This document shows, in pieces, positions 28,825 through 37,471 of a stretch of 64,000 bases of DNA. This DNA comes from Bradyrhizobium sp. ORS 278 (GTDB taxonomy: Bacteria; Pseudomonadota; Alphaproteobacteria; Rhizobiales; Xanthobacteraceae). Under the pieces are notes generated by a model. It was not told the origin of the DNA. It saw nothing but the letters and a program-made list of their open reading frames with translations, and ran no database searches. The position numbers were made by a program, and so were the translations under genes. Location: NCBI RefSeq assembly GCF_000026145.1, contig NC_009445.1:7005001-7069000 (forward strand), given 5' to 3'. Within the stretch, counting starts at the first letter, position 1. Each line of letters begins with the position of its first letter.

Positions 28825-29204
28825 AGCTTTATTCGTTCGTCCGCCCTCGTCAGAGTGAGGGCGCAGGGAAGGCCAGGCCTCGGCTGAGGCCTGCGGCCCG
28901 CCTGCGAGAAAAAATGCAGGCGGCAGGTACCACAGGTTCAGCCGGATGGACCCGGCCCTCCCTGCGCGATCGGTTTTAACGGCTGCTTCGCGTTCTCCCT
29001 GGTGCGCCGGGCTGTCTGGCCACCATACCGCGACAATGCGCTGAAGCGCATTGCGCGGGTGATATCAGCATCGGGATATCAGGACCGCGCGACTTGACCG
29101 TGCGTGCACCGCCGTTCGTCCGCGCAGGAGACCCACGCTGCGTCGACACACGCCCATCGCATCCCACTGCCAACGTCTCGTGACGGTCGCGACACGCCCC
29201 TCAT
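28825..29204 (-). ncRNA. Large structured repeat element, copy 2 (candidate RNA)
   Basis: Read on the minus strand it parallels the plus-strand element at 7577-7945. Hairpin A pairs 29081-29075 with 29066-29060 around loop CCGATGCT. Hairpin B pairs 29053-29046 with 29041-29034. The 17-bp helix D pairs 28967-28951 with 28877-28861 (two G-U). Hairpin C pairs 28923-28916 with 28905-28898, and hairpin E uses GAGGG at 28847-28843. Stem sequences differ from copy 1 but remain paired, while loops are conserved. There is no protein-like frame across it. The gap 28441-29608 otherwise holds only repeats. Confidence 0.6.
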
Positions 29205-29379
29205 GCGGCAGCAGGGACGCGCGGAAATCTGCCAGTGATTTGCCCGACGGCACAAGCGATTTTTGAGTCCGACGGAGCAGTGCGACGGGCAATCGAGAGA
29301 GCGCGACGACGGCTCGTCCGCGAACTAACAGCCCTAGATTTTTCGCATGCTCGGCCCCGGCGCAGTGCGAATGGAGTGC

Positions 29380-29536
29380 GCCCTCTCCCCTTGCGGGAGA
29401 GGGCATGTAGGACAGCGCGACGAGCTCGGGCGGGTGAGGGGTATGTCTCTGCGAGGATCATTCGCGGAGAGATACCCCTCACCCGATCGCGCAAGTAGAT
29501 CGAGCGAAGATGCCCTCTCCCGCAAGGGGAGAGGGC
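29380..29536. repeat. Palindromic dispersed repeat, family D (copy 1)
   Basis: Two end units, GCCCTCTCCCC TTGCGGGAGAGGGC at 29380-29404 and its inverse at 29512-29536, are each palindromic and are inverted relative to one another. Between them GGTGAGGGGTAT and ATACCCCTCACC form an inner pair. Confidence 0.88.
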
Positions 29537-29608
29537 GCTGTATCCAACAGCGAACCGCAGAAACCTATCGGTCCGTGACAACAGAACTGAGCGCAGCTCG
29601 CTCAGCTC

Positions 29609-30616
29609 TCAATTCTCGGTCACGCCCGCTTCATGCGGGGTGAACTCATACACCGAGGAGCAGAACTCGCAGGTGACGACGACCTTGTCGTCCTTGACCA
29701 TGTCGGCGCGGTCCTGCGGCGAAAAGCTCTTCAGCATGTTGGCGACCGCGTCGCGCGAGCAGGAGCAGCGCGCCTGCAGCGGCACGAGGTCGAACACGCG
29801 GACGCCGCGCTCGTGGAACAGGCGATACAGCAGCCGTTCGCCGGACAGCGCCGGATCGATCAGCTCGATGTCCTCGATGGTGGCGACCAGCGACTGTCCC
29901 TCGACCCAGGCCTCGTCCTCCTCAATCGTGTGCAGTTCGGTGCCCTCCGGCGCATCGCCGGGATGCAGGTCGGCCTGGCGCAGGCGCTCGGGGGCCTGCG
30001 GCAGGAACTGCGCCAGCAGGCCGCCGGCGCGCCAGCGGTGCTTGCCGCCGCTCCACTCCTCGCCGACAGCGAGGCGCACACGGGTCGGGATCTGCTCGGA
30101 GCGCAGGAAGTATTCGTGCGCGGCCTCCTCAAGACTGCCGCCGGTGAGCGCGACGAGACCCTGATAGCGGCTCATGTCCGGCCCCTGGTCGATGGTCATC
30201 GCCAGATGGCCCTTGCCGAGCAGCGCGCCGGAGTCCTTGGCCTGCTCCTTCAGCTCCTGCAGCCGCGCTTCGTCATAGCGCGCATAGGCGCGCAGCCGGT
30301 CGGGCGCCTGGAAGTCGACCACCAAAAACGAGACGGGACCGTCGGTCTGCGTCTGCAGGATGAAGCGGCCGTCGAACTTCAGCGCGGAGCCGAGCAGGGT
30401 CGTCAGCACGATGGCTTCGCCGAGCAGCTTGCCGACCGGCGCCGGATAGGCGTGCTTGGTGAGGATGTCGTCGAGCGCCGGCCCCATCCGGGTGAGCCGG
30501 CCGCGCAGATCCAGCGCCGCGACCTCGAACGGCAGCACGGCGTCGTCCACCGGCACAGCCGAGGGCGCGCGGCTGGTGTCGAGGTTGATGTTGGTGTCGG
30601 GGGGATTGGCTGTCAT
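29609..30616 (-). CDS. hslO: 33 kDa redox-regulated chaperonin Hsp33
   Basis: A cytoplasmic holdase activated by oxidative unfolding. 335 residues. The C-terminal zinc redox switch has CSCS at about residue 279 and CEFC at about 313 (CxC and CxxC). The N-terminal core includes PVGKLLGEAIVLTTLLGSALKFDGRFILQTQTDGPVSFLVVDF and GKGHLAMTIDQG. ATG at 30616 (MTANPPDTNINL) is preferred; the frame is open to 30823, but that extension covers the divergent DUF559 gene. The normal family length is about 290; the extra is N-terminal and unstructured. Confidence 0.93.
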   Translation of the reverse strand: MTANPPDTNINLDTSRAPSAVPVDDAVLPFEVAALDLRGRLTRMGPALDDILTKHAYPAPVGKLLGEAIVLTTLLGSALKFDGRFILQTQTDGPVSFLVVDFQAPDRLRAYARYDEARLQELKEQAKDSGALLGKGHLAMTIDQGPDMSRYQGLVALTGGSLEEAAHEYFLRSEQIPTRVRLAVGEEWSGGKHRWRAGGLLAQFLPQAPERLRQADLHPGDAPEGTELHTIEEDEAWVEGQSLVATIEDIELIDPALSGERLLYRLFHERGVRVFDLVPLQARCSCSRDAVANMLKSFSPQDRADMVKDDKVVVTCEFCSSVYEFTPHEAGVTEN

Positions 30617-30729
30617 GGGGCGTATTTGGGGATGGCGCGGGCAAAGGGAAAGGGGCTTGGGAACTAGCGCATATAGCGGGCTCCGTATACCGTCTTGGGG
30701 AAGGGATAGGCCGCATCGGAGGCTGGGTG

Positions 30730-31116
30730 ATGTCAGACACACCGCATCATCGACCGACCGGCAAGCGCATCCGTACTTTCGCGAAAGCGATGCGCCGGGA
30801 GCCGACTGATGCCGAAGCCGCAATGTGGCGGCTGCTGCGCGGCCGGCGACTGTCAGAGTTCAAGTTTCGCCGACAGGTGCCGTTCCGAAACTACATCCTG
30901 GACTTCGTCTGCTTCGAGCAGCGGCTGGTGATCGAGATCGATGGCAGCCAGCATGCGGATGCCACGGGTGATCGGACGAGAGACGAGGTGCTTGCTGGCG
31001 AAGGATTCAAAGTGGCTCGATACTGGAACAATGATGTCCTTCAAAAACGAACGGCTGTTCTCGAGGACATCCTCGCAAAGTTGAGCGAGAGGAGAGAGAT
31101 CCCTCACCCGGCATGA
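30730..31116 (+). CDS. DUF559 (Vsr-like) endonuclease-fold protein
   Basis: 128 residues with the DUF559 core: FAKAMRREPTDAEAAMWRLLRGRRLSEFKFRRQVPFRNYILDFVCFEQRLVIEIDGSQHAD. It matches the restriction-endonuclease-like fold (D-FVC...VIEIDG with acidic residues and QH). Biological role is unknown. ATG at 30730 follows GGAGGCTGG; an adjacent in-frame GTG at 30727 is possible. Its last seven codons (REIPHPA) lie within a copy of a dispersed repeat, so the native C-terminus may have been replaced. Confidence 0.85.
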   Translation: MSDTPHHRPTGKRIRTFAKAMRREPTDAEAAMWRLLRGRRLSEFKFRRQVPFRNYILDFVCFEQRLVIEIDGSQHADATGDRTRDEVLAGEGFKVARYWNNDVLQKRTAVLEDILAKLSERREIPHPA

Positions 31117-31411
31117 TCGAGCTAAGCTCGATCATGCCACCCTCTCCCCTTGTGGGAGAGGGTGCAGCGAGCAAGCCGGGCGAAATTGGACAAACATTCA
31201 ATTCGCCGACGAACGCGATCCAACAATCAGCCCTGACAGTGCCCGCGACTGCGCCCTCTCCCCTTGTGGGAGAGGGCTACACCGGCATGAGCTACAAACT
31301 CACTCGGGTGAGGGGTTCGTGCCACAAACTTGGGCCTGCGCCCGGGGCAACCCCTCACCCGGTTTCCATGCTGCGCATGGAAACCACCCTCTCCCACAAG
31401 GGGAGAGGGTG
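31108..31411. repeat. Composite palindromic repeat, family D (copies 2-4)
   Basis: Starts with the 29-bp palindrome around GCATGATCGAGCT/AGCTCGATCATGC (31111-31137). Three units of the CCCTCTCCCCTTGTGGGAGAGGG palindrome type follow, at 31139-31164, 31252-31276 and 31385-31410 (the last inverted). An inner CTCACTCGGGTGAGG pairs with CCTCACCCGG. The composite fills the gap between DUF559 and argF. Confidence 0.85.
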
Positions 31412-31462
31412 CACCGATTGCTGGGCTTCGGGCTTCCTTTGCAACTAGCGCCTTAGTGGCGA

Positions 31463-32401
31463 CTACGCCCTCTCGCCGAAGCACCAGGCCAAAATGCCCT
31501 TCTGGGCGTGCAGGCGGTTTTCGGCTTCGTCGAAGACGACGGACTGCGGGCCGTCGATGACCTCGTCGGTGACCTCCTCGCCGCGGTGGGCGGGGAGGCA
31601 GTGCATGAAGAGGGCCTCGGGCTTCGCCAAGGACATCAGCTTGGCGTTGACCTGATAGGGCTTCAACAGATTGTGGCGGTGCTCGCCGTCCTTGTCGCCC
31701 ATCGAGACCCAGGTGTCGGTGATGACGCAATCGGCGTTTTTCACCGCGCCCTCTGGGTCGTGACCGAGATGAATGTCGGCGCGGGTGGCGCGGATGAAAT
31801 CCTTCATCGGCTTGCCGGGCGAGAGCTGCGGCGGCGTGGCGACGTTGAGGCGGAACTTGAAGCGCTCGGCGGCGTGGGCCCAGGAGGCCAGCACGTTGTT
31901 GTCGTCGCCGGTCCAGGCCACGGTGCGGCCCTCGATCGAGCCGCGATGCTCCTCGAAGGTCATGACGTCGGCCATCACCTGGCAGGGATGCGAGCGCCGC
32001 GTCAGGCCGTTGATGACCGGCACGGTGGCGTGCGCGGCGAGCTCGAGCAGCGCCTCGTGGCTGAGGATGCGGATCATGATCGCATCGACATAGCGCGACA
32101 GTACGCGCGCGGTGTCGGCGATGGTCTCGCCGCGGCCGAGCTGCATCTCGGTGCCGGTCAGCATGATCGCCTCGCCGCCGAGCTGGCGCATGCCGACATC
32201 GAACGACACGCGCGTGCGGGTCGACGGCTTGTCGAAGATCATCGCCAGCACCTTGCCTTCGAGCGGCTTCCTCGACGGCTCGTTGGATTTCAGCGTCTGC
32301 TTCATCCGGCTGGACAGCGCCAGCATGTTGCGCAGCTCCTCGACCGGCATCTCGGTGAGATCGAGGAAGTGACGCGGCGGGTTGCCCATAGTCTTGCTCA
32401 T
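31463..32401 (-). CDS. argF: Ornithine carbamoyltransferase
   Basis: Makes citrulline from ornithine and carbamoyl phosphate in arginine synthesis. 312 residues with the carbamoyl-phosphate site [14 protein letters not shown] (STRTR at about 60), HPCQVMAD, and the ornithine/Cys loop [12 protein letters not shown] at 32401 overlaps the argD stop by four bases (ATGA), so argD and argF are translationally coupled. The longer open frame (to 32446) lies inside argD. Length and motifs are typical. Confidence 0.97.
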   Translation of the reverse strand: MSKTMGNPPRHFLDLTEMPVEELRNMLALSSRMKQTLKSNEPSRKPLEGKVLAMIFDKPSTRTRVSFDVGMRQLGGEAIMLTGTEMQLGRGETIADTARVLSRYVDAIMIRILSHEALLELAAHATVPVINGLTRRSHPCQVMADVMTFEEHRGSIEGRTVAWTGDDNNVLASWAHAAERFKFRLNVATPPQLSPGKPMKDFIRATRADIHLGHDPEGAVKNADCVITDTWVSMGDKDGEHRHNLLKPYQVNAKLMSLAKPEALFMHCLPAHRGEEVTDEVIDGPQSVVFDEAENRLHAQKGILAWCFGERA

Positions 32402-33609
32402 GATGCGGCCGCCTGCCTGGCAGGACCGCCCGACAGCGCCGTGCAAGCGCGATCGAGCATCTCGACCGACTGTTCGATTTCGGACTCGTTCACGATCAGA
32501 GGCGGCAGGAAGCGCACCACATTGTCGCCGGCGCCGACCGTCAGCAGCTTCTGGTCACGCAGCGCCGCCACCAGATCACCGGACGGCACCACCGCCTTGA
32601 CGCCGATCAAGAGACCCTCGCCGCGGATTTCCGCGATGATATCAGGATGACGATCCTTCACCGCCGCAAGCTTCTGCTTCAACAGCAGCGACATCTTGCG
32701 CACATGATCGAAGAAGCCGGGCGCCAGCATCACGTCGAGCACCGCATTGGCCGCCGACACCGCCAGCGGATTGCCACCGAAGGTCGAGCCGTGCGAGCCC
32801 GGCGTCATGCCCGAGGCCGCCTCGGCCGTCGCCAGCACCGCGCCGATCGGGAAGCCGCCGCCCAGCGCCTTGGCGAGCGACATGACGTCAGGCGTGACGC
32901 CGAGCCAGCGATGCGCGAACAGGTCGCCGGTGCGGCCCATGCCGGTCTGCACCTCGTCGATGACGAGCAACAAGCCGTTGTCGTCGCAGAGCTGGCGCAG
33001 CGCCTTGTAGAACGTGAGCGGCGCGGTGCGCACGCCGCCTTCGCCCTGCACCGGCTCGACCAGGATGCCGGCGGTGTGCGGACCGATCGCCTTCTTCACC
33101 GCCTCGATGTCGCCGAATGGAACCTGGTCGAAGCCGTCCATCGGCGGGCCGAAGCCGTCGAGATATTTCGCGGAACCGGTGGCGGCGAGCGTTGCCAGCG
33201 TGCGGCCGTGGAACGCGCCTTCGAACGTGATGATGCGGTAACGCTCGGGATGCCCCTTGGATGCGTGATATTTGCGCGTGATCTTGATCGCGCCTTCCAT
33301 CGCCTCGGCGCCGGAATTGGCGAAGAACACGTAGTCGGCGAAGCTCTGCTCACAGAGCCTGGCGGCAAGGCGCTCGCCATCCGGACTCTTGAACAGGTTC
33401 GACATGTGCCACAGCTTCGTCGCCTGCTCCTGCAGCGCCTTGACGAGATGCGGATGCGCATGGCCGAGCGAGTTGACGGCGACGCCGGAGGTGAAGTCGA
33501 GATAGCGATCACCATTGGCCGCGATCAGCCACGCGCCCTCGCCGCGCTCGAACGACAAATCGACCCGGGCGAATACGGGGAGAAGATGCGTAGCAGCAAC
33601 ACTCGTCAT
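32398..33609 (-). CDS. argD: Acetylornithine aminotransferase
   Basis: PLP enzyme of arginine (and lysine) synthesis. 403 residues from [17 protein letters not shown], with [20 protein letters not shown] (PLP phosphate loop), [13 protein letters not shown], and the Schiff-base lysine in [16 protein letters not shown] at 33609 fits the family N-terminus but lacks a good Shine-Dalgarno. An in-frame ATG at 33651 would add 14 residues. It lies just downstream of a promoter with a 5'-terminal hairpin and a 17-codon Arg-rich frame that stops five bases before ATG 33609. It heads the argD-argF operon. Confidence 0.95.
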   Translation of the reverse strand: MTSVAATHLLPVFARVDLSFERGEGAWLIAANGDRYLDFTSGVAVNSLGHAHPHLVKALQEQATKLWHMSNLFKSPDGERLAARLCEQSFADYVFFANSGAEAMEGAIKITRKYHASKGHPERYRIITFEGAFHGRTLATLAATGSAKYLDGFGPPMDGFDQVPFGDIEAVKKAIGPHTAGILVEPVQGEGGVRTAPLTFYKALRQLCDDNGLLLVIDEVQTGMGRTGDLFAHRWLGVTPDVMSLAKALGGGFPIGAVLATAEAASGMTPGSHGSTFGGNPLAVSAANAVLDVMLAPGFFDHVRKMSLLLKQKLAAVKDRHPDIIAEIRGEGLLIGVKAVVPSGDLVAALRDQKLLTVGAGDNVVRFLPPLIVNESEIEQSVEMLDRACTALSGGPARQAAAS

Positions 33610-33614
33610 GACAA

Positions 33615-33668
33615 TCACATGAGTTGACGGGCTGGCCGAGACACGCGCCATGCGGCGTCATCGCGCAT
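33615..33668 (-). CDS. Possible Arg-rich leader peptide of argD
   Basis: A 17-codon frame, [17 protein letters not shown], has four Arg codons (CGC, CGC, CGG, CGT) and stops five bases before the argD start. Purines GGGTGGGG lie about 7-14 bases before its ATG. The frame is too short for composition statistics, and the in-frame alternative argD start overlaps it in another frame. It is reported because of its position and arginine content; translation is not shown. Confidence 0.35.
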   Translation of the reverse strand: MRDDAAWRVSRPARQLM

Positions 33669-33683
33669 CAGGGACCCCACCCT

Positions 33684-33718
33684 GGAAAACAAAATGTGCC
33701 GCCTTTTCAAGGCGGCAC
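33684..33718 (-). terminator. Hairpin plus U-run in the argD leader
   Basis: On the minus strand GTGCCGCCTT pairs with AAGGCGGCAC (33718-33696), and ATTTTGTTTT follows immediately. This is the form of an intrinsic terminator, but it lies at the very start of the argD transcript, about 75-85 bases before the coding region. It may act as an attenuator or a protective 5' hairpin. Confidence 0.6.
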
Positions 33719-33726
33719 GTGCACCT

Positions 33727-33754
33727 ATTGTATGCGGGCGGCCGTGGGAGTCAA
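33727..33754 (-). promoter_or_regulatory. Sigma-70-type promoter of argD-argF
   Basis: TTGACT (33754-33749), a 16-bp spacer, and TACAAT (33732-33727). Transcription would begin near 33720, only a few bases before the hairpin at 33718. Confidence 0.7.
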
Positions 33755-34000
33755 CTACGCGTCGCCGATCCAATGGGCGCCGGTCCGTGAGATTGCGGGC
33801 GCATGACACAGCTCAAAACATGCAACACGGAACCCCGGAATGTGTGGACGGTGGTTACCGACTCTTGCGCGGGAGTCACGCCATATTGTAGCGTTTTCAG
33901 CGTCGAGTACGACATCTCGTGCGGCAGTTCTGATCCCTCTTTGAGTTTCCTCGTTCGCGTAACGTCCGGGTGCTTCACGCGCTCCCGGCGAGGGATAAGG

Positions 34001-34005
34001 GATTC
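34001..34005. promoter_or_regulatory. CcrM methylation site (GANTC) upstream of gcrA
   Basis: GATTC lies 79 bases before the gcrA start. GcrA acts with CcrM-methylated GANTC sites in Alphaproteobacteria, so a methylation-sensitive promoter is plausible. The rest of 33755-34083 holds the two divergent promoters and no gene. Confidence 0.5.
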
Positions 34006-34083
34006 TGCCGTCAGGGATATTCTTGAGACAGATATCGCAGCGCCGTCCCAGAATTGGCCGGCATCCGCGAAGGGAAAGGTTCG

Positions 34084-34602
34084 ATGACGGTATTGACCTG
34101 GTCCGACGATCGCGTCGAGCAGCTGAAGAAACTCTGGGAGGCCGGGCTGTCGGCCAGCCAAATCGCCGCGGAACTCGGGAACGTGACGCGCAACGCCGTG
34201 ATCGGCAAGGTGCACCGGCTGGGCCTGTCCGGCCGCGCCAAGAGCCCCGCGACCGCGGCTCCGCGTCAGCGCAAGGCGGCGGCCCGTCCCGCCCAGCCGA
34301 TGATGCGGGTGGCGCGTCCGGTGGCGCGCGGCAACACCGCGCTCGCGCAGGTTTTCGAGGTCGAGGCGGAACCAGATCCGGTTGCATTCGATAACGTCGT
34401 GCCGATGAACCAGCGGTTGTCGCTGCTGGAACTGAATGAGGCGACCTGCCACTGGCCCGTCGGCGATCCCTCCAGCCCGGACTTCTTCTTCTGCGGCGGC
34501 AAGGCGCTTGCCGGACTGCCCTATTGCGCGCAGCATTCGCGCGTCGCCTATCAGCCGGCGGCCGACCGCCGCCGCCAGCCGTCGAAGTCGCCGACGCGCT
34601 GA
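34084..34602 (+). CDS. gcrA: GcrA cell-cycle regulator
   Basis: A sigma-70-associated cell-cycle transcription factor of Alphaproteobacteria. 172 residues. The N-terminal DNA-binding domain is TWSDDRVEQLKKLWEAGLSASQIAAELG followed by VTRNAVIGKVHRLGLSGR. The linker is Ala/Pro/Arg-rich. The conserved C-terminal domain includes LLELNEATCHWPVGDPSSPDFFFCGG and LPYCAQHSRVAYQPA. ATG at 34084 follows GAAGGGAAAGG and matches the known N-terminus. It is divergent from argD and convergent with phoR. Confidence 0.97.
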   Translation: MTVLTWSDDRVEQLKKLWEAGLSASQIAAELGNVTRNAVIGKVHRLGLSGRAKSPATAAPRQRKAAARPAQPMMRVARPVARGNTALAQVFEVEAEPDPVAFDNVVPMNQRLSLLELNEATCHWPVGDPSSPDFFFCGGKALAGLPYCAQHSRVAYQPAADRRRQPSKSPTR

Positions 34603-34636
34603 GGCGCGCGCGCCGCGGCAACTAACAACTGACGAG

Positions 34637-34663
34637 AAAGGCCCGGCCCGCGCCGGGCCTTTT
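34637..34663. terminator. Bidirectional terminator between gcrA and phoR
   Basis: AAAGGCCCGGC pairs with GCCGGGCCTTT, with short A and T runs on the two sides. It lies in the convergent 76-bp gap and can serve both genes. Confidence 0.85.
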
Positions 34664-34678
34664 GCATTCTGGATCATG

Positions 34679-35986
34679 TCAGGAGGCGCGGGCCGGCCGC
34701 GACTGCGGGAAGCAGGCGGTGAAGGCCGCGCCGTTGCGCGGCACGCTCTCGATCAACAGCCGGCCGCGATGGCGGTTCAGGATGTGCTTCACCAGCGCGA
34801 GGCCAAGGCCGGTTCCGCCCTGCGCGCGGCTGTCGCCGACATCGACGCGGTAGAACCGCTCGGTCAGGCGCGGCAGATGCTCGGGCGCGATGCCCGGGCC
34901 GAAATCGCGCACCTTCACCCGGATCTCCGGCGCGTTCTCGGCCGAGACGGCGTGCTCCAGCGACACGATCACCCGGCCACCGGACGCGCCGTATTTCAGC
35001 GCGTTCTCGATCAGGTTCTCGAACACCCGCAACAATTCCTCGCGGTCGCCGGCGATGGTGACGGGCGTCTCCGGCAGGCTGGTCTCGATCACCACCTGGC
35101 GTTCGCGCGCCAGGGATTCGAGGCCGTCGGTGACCTGGCGGATGATGGGAACGACATCGACCAGCGTGTCGGGACGGACATGCGCCGACAACTCGACGCG
35201 CGACAGCGACAGGAGATCGTCGATCAACCGCGCCATGCGCGTCGCCTGGGTGTGCATGATCCCGAGGAAGCGCTCGCGCGCCTTGGGATCATCCTTGGCC
35301 GGGCCCTGCAGGGTGTCGATGAAGCCGGACAGAGCGGCGAGCGGCGTACGCAGCTCATGGCTGGCATTGGCGACGAAATCGGCACGCATCTCCTCGACCC
35401 GCCGCAGCGGCGTCAGGTCGCGGAACGTCATCAGCATGCACTTGTCGGTGCCGCCGAAGGCCGTGGGCACCGGCACCGGCGTGATGATCAGCTCCATCCA
35501 GCGATCGACCGGCACGTGGTCGTGATAGCTGGCGCGGCGGATCTCGGTGGTGGCGATCGCCTCGCGCAGCGCGGTGATGATCTCCGGCGTGCGTAGCGCG
35601 AACTGGGCGAGCTCGCCCTTGCGCAAGGCGGGCGCGAGCTGGGCCGCGGCGGCATTGAGGTGGATCACGCGGCCGGCGCGGTCGAGCAGCACGGCGGGAT
35701 CGGGGATGCCATCGACCACAGCGCTGACCGCCGGCGACTCCACCGGATTGGCGAGCCGCTCGTCCTCGCGCTTGGCCACCGCGCTGTGTAACCGCCATGG
35801 CACCAGGGCCGCGGCCGCGATGCAGAGGAATGCAGCGAGGGCGCGCAGCGGCAGCAGCTCGTCGAGCAGCACCAAGCCGGCCAGCGCCAGCGCGGCCGCC
35901 AGCAGGATGATGGCGGCGTGCCGCAGGCGGTCCGGCCACGGCGCAAAGATGGTCACCGGGGATTGGGAGGGAGCATCGAGCGCCAT
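34679..35986 (-). CDS. phoR: Phosphate-regulon-type sensor histidine kinase
   Basis: 435 residues: two N-terminal membrane segments (about 24-41 and 47-64), a PAS domain (about 85-195, VVDGIPDPAVLLDRAGRVIHLNAAA), HisKA with the phospho-accepting histidine in FVANASHELRTPLAALSGFIDTLQGP, and HATPase with ENLIENALKYG, VRDFGPGIAPEHL and GGTGLGLALVKHIL. The order and the DTLQGPA phrase match PhoR. Here the pst/phoU/phoB genes that usually lie downstream are absent, since gcrA converges on its 3' end. It may still pair with a PhoB elsewhere. Confidence 0.88.
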   Translation of the reverse strand: MALDAPSQSPVTIFAPWPDRLRHAAIILLAAALALAGLVLLDELLPLRALAAFLCIAAAALVPWRLHSAVAKREDERLANPVESPAVSAVVDGIPDPAVLLDRAGRVIHLNAAAAQLAPALRKGELAQFALRTPEIITALREAIATTEIRRASYHDHVPVDRWMELIITPVPVPTAFGGTDKCMLMTFRDLTPLRRVEEMRADFVANASHELRTPLAALSGFIDTLQGPAKDDPKARERFLGIMHTQATRMARLIDDLLSLSRVELSAHVRPDTLVDVVPIIRQVTDGLESLARERQVVIETSLPETPVTIAGDREELLRVFENLIENALKYGASGGRVIVSLEHAVSAENAPEIRVKVRDFGPGIAPEHLPRLTERFYRVDVGDSRAQGGTGLGLALVKHILNRHRGRLLIESVPRNGAAFTACFPQSRPARAS

Positions 35987-36014
35987 GGCGGCCTAGTCAG
36001 CTCCCCTGATCGGG

Positions 36015-37070
36015 TCAGGCACCGGAATCGCTGCGTTTCCTTGCAAAAGCGGCCTCGGGCGGAGGACCAGGATCGAGGCTGAGCGCCGCCTGGCGCAACC
36101 GTTTCGACCGCGCGCTGATGATGACCTCACGAAACGTCAGCAAGATTACAGAAATGAGAAACGGCGCCAAATAATACAGCATCCGGAACAGCAACATTCC
36201 GGCGAGCAGCTCCTCGCGGTCCATCTGCCAGAGGCCGACCAGCATCGCCGCGTCGAACACGCCGAGCCCGCCCGGCGAATGGCTGGCGAAGCCGAGCAGG
36301 GTCGCCGAGACGAAGATGACGGCGACGACGACGAAGCCGAGATTGGGCTCGTCCGGCACCAGCACGTACATCGCCAGCGCGCAGAAGCCGAGATCGACAA
36401 TGCCGATCGCGATCTGCAGCAGAGTCAGCGGGCCGCCCGGCAGCACCACGGTCCACGGCCCGCGCCCGACCACGCGCGGCTTGGTCCACACCCAGGCGAC
36501 ATAGCCCATCAGGCCGATCAGGATGGCGATCGCCGCCATGCGGTTGACCGATGGCGGAAGCTGGTCGATCGAGGCCGCAGCCTCCGGATGATAGCTGATG
36601 CCGAGCCCGAGCACGGCGGCGTTGCCCAGCCAGAAGGTGAGACCGGCGAGGAAGCAGATCTTGGCGACGTCGATCGCATTCAACCCATGGGCCGAGTAGA
36701 TGCGGTAGCGCACCGCGCCGCCGGTGAACACGCTGGCGCCGACATTGTGGCCGATCGAATAGCTGGTGAAGGCGGCCAGCGCATTGACGCGGTAGGGCAC
36801 GTGGTCGTGGCCGATCGTGCGCACGGCGAACAGATCGTAGAAGGTCAGCGTGAAATAGCCGGCGGCGACGAACAGGGCGGCGAGTGCGATCTGATGCGGC
36901 TCGGTGCTCTTGATCGCTTCCAGCACCTCATAGGTGTCGATGCCGCGCAGCATGTGGTAGAGGACGTAGCAGGCGACCGCGATGACCGCGACGCTGATCA
37001 GCACGCCGAGCTTGTGCAGCACTTGCTTCTCGCGCAGAAACGTGGCCGCTCTGCGTATGGCTTCAAGCAT
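36015..37070 (-). CDS. UPF0104 / lysylphosphatidylglycerol synthase-like membrane protein
   Basis: 351 residues with about eight transmembrane helices. It resembles the flippase-like domain of MprF and the YbhN family: AAFTSYSIGHNVGASVFTGGAVRYRIY is the diagnostic conserved stretch, and FASHSPGGLGVFDAAML follows in the second half. The C-terminus is charged and cytoplasmic. ATG at 37070 has AGAGG five bases upstream; an in-frame GTG two codons earlier is less well spaced. It lacks the catalytic synthase domain of MprF, so lipid transport rather than aminoacylation is likely. It is 28 bases upstream of phoR on the same strand. Confidence 0.88.
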   Translation of the reverse strand: MLEAIRRAATFLREKQVLHKLGVLISVAVIAVACYVLYHMLRGIDTYEVLEAIKSTEPHQIALAALFVAAGYFTLTFYDLFAVRTIGHDHVPYRVNALAAFTSYSIGHNVGASVFTGGAVRYRIYSAHGLNAIDVAKICFLAGLTFWLGNAAVLGLGISYHPEAAASIDQLPPSVNRMAAIAILIGLMGYVAWVWTKPRVVGRGPWTVVLPGGPLTLLQIAIGIVDLGFCALAMYVLVPDEPNLGFVVVAVIFVSATLLGFASHSPGGLGVFDAAMLVGLWQMDREELLAGMLLFRMLYYLAPFLISVILLTFREVIISARSKRLRQAALSLDPGPPPEAAFARKRSDSGA

Positions 37071-37471
37071 CGACACCTCTCACCGTGATCCGATCACGAC
37101 GGCCGGGGACCGGGCGCCCTGGAGGTCGCCATGTCATGTGCGCATACAACGCCCTGGTAGCGCGTTTCGGCGCATTGGGGAACACAGGGCCTGTGAACGG
37201 AGCGTACACCTGGGCATACTTAGCAGGCTTCGCGAAAAGGCGATGCACCGTTTTGCCGCACATGGGGCAGAACCTGAACGCTGACATGGGGCCGAATGTG
37301 GTCCCGTTCAACCTGCGCGCCCCGGGTTAAACTTCGGTGAGGAGCGGCCTTCCCCGCAATTTCCGGGGGGCCTGTGTGACGACGACGGCGCATGATGCAA
37401 CGATATGCGCGCGCTGCTGCTTTGACAGGCCACGCTGCTGTCAAACCTTCGTGTCTGGTGCTGCGGCGCAA
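37071..37471. other. Gap with a weak Cys-containing minus-strand frame
   Basis: About 400 bases between two minus-strand genes. A 74-codon minus-strand frame (37287-37063, beginning MSAFRFCPMCGKTVHRLF) contains one CxxC pair and runs 8 bases into the next gene, but it has no Shine-Dalgarno and a second CxxC is missing. I do not call it a gene. No tRNA, repeat family or clear terminator was recognised. Confidence 0.4.

Noticed and set aside
28976..29581. Short Arg/Ala-rich frames between apaG and hslO as small genes
   Set aside because: They lack start context, are explained by GC bias, and overlap the structured element and family-D repeat on both strands.
33684..33718. Classical arginine attenuator
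   Set aside because: The terminator-like hairpin precedes the Arg-rich frame, so ribosome stalling could not control it in the usual way. Only an unusual leader is reported.
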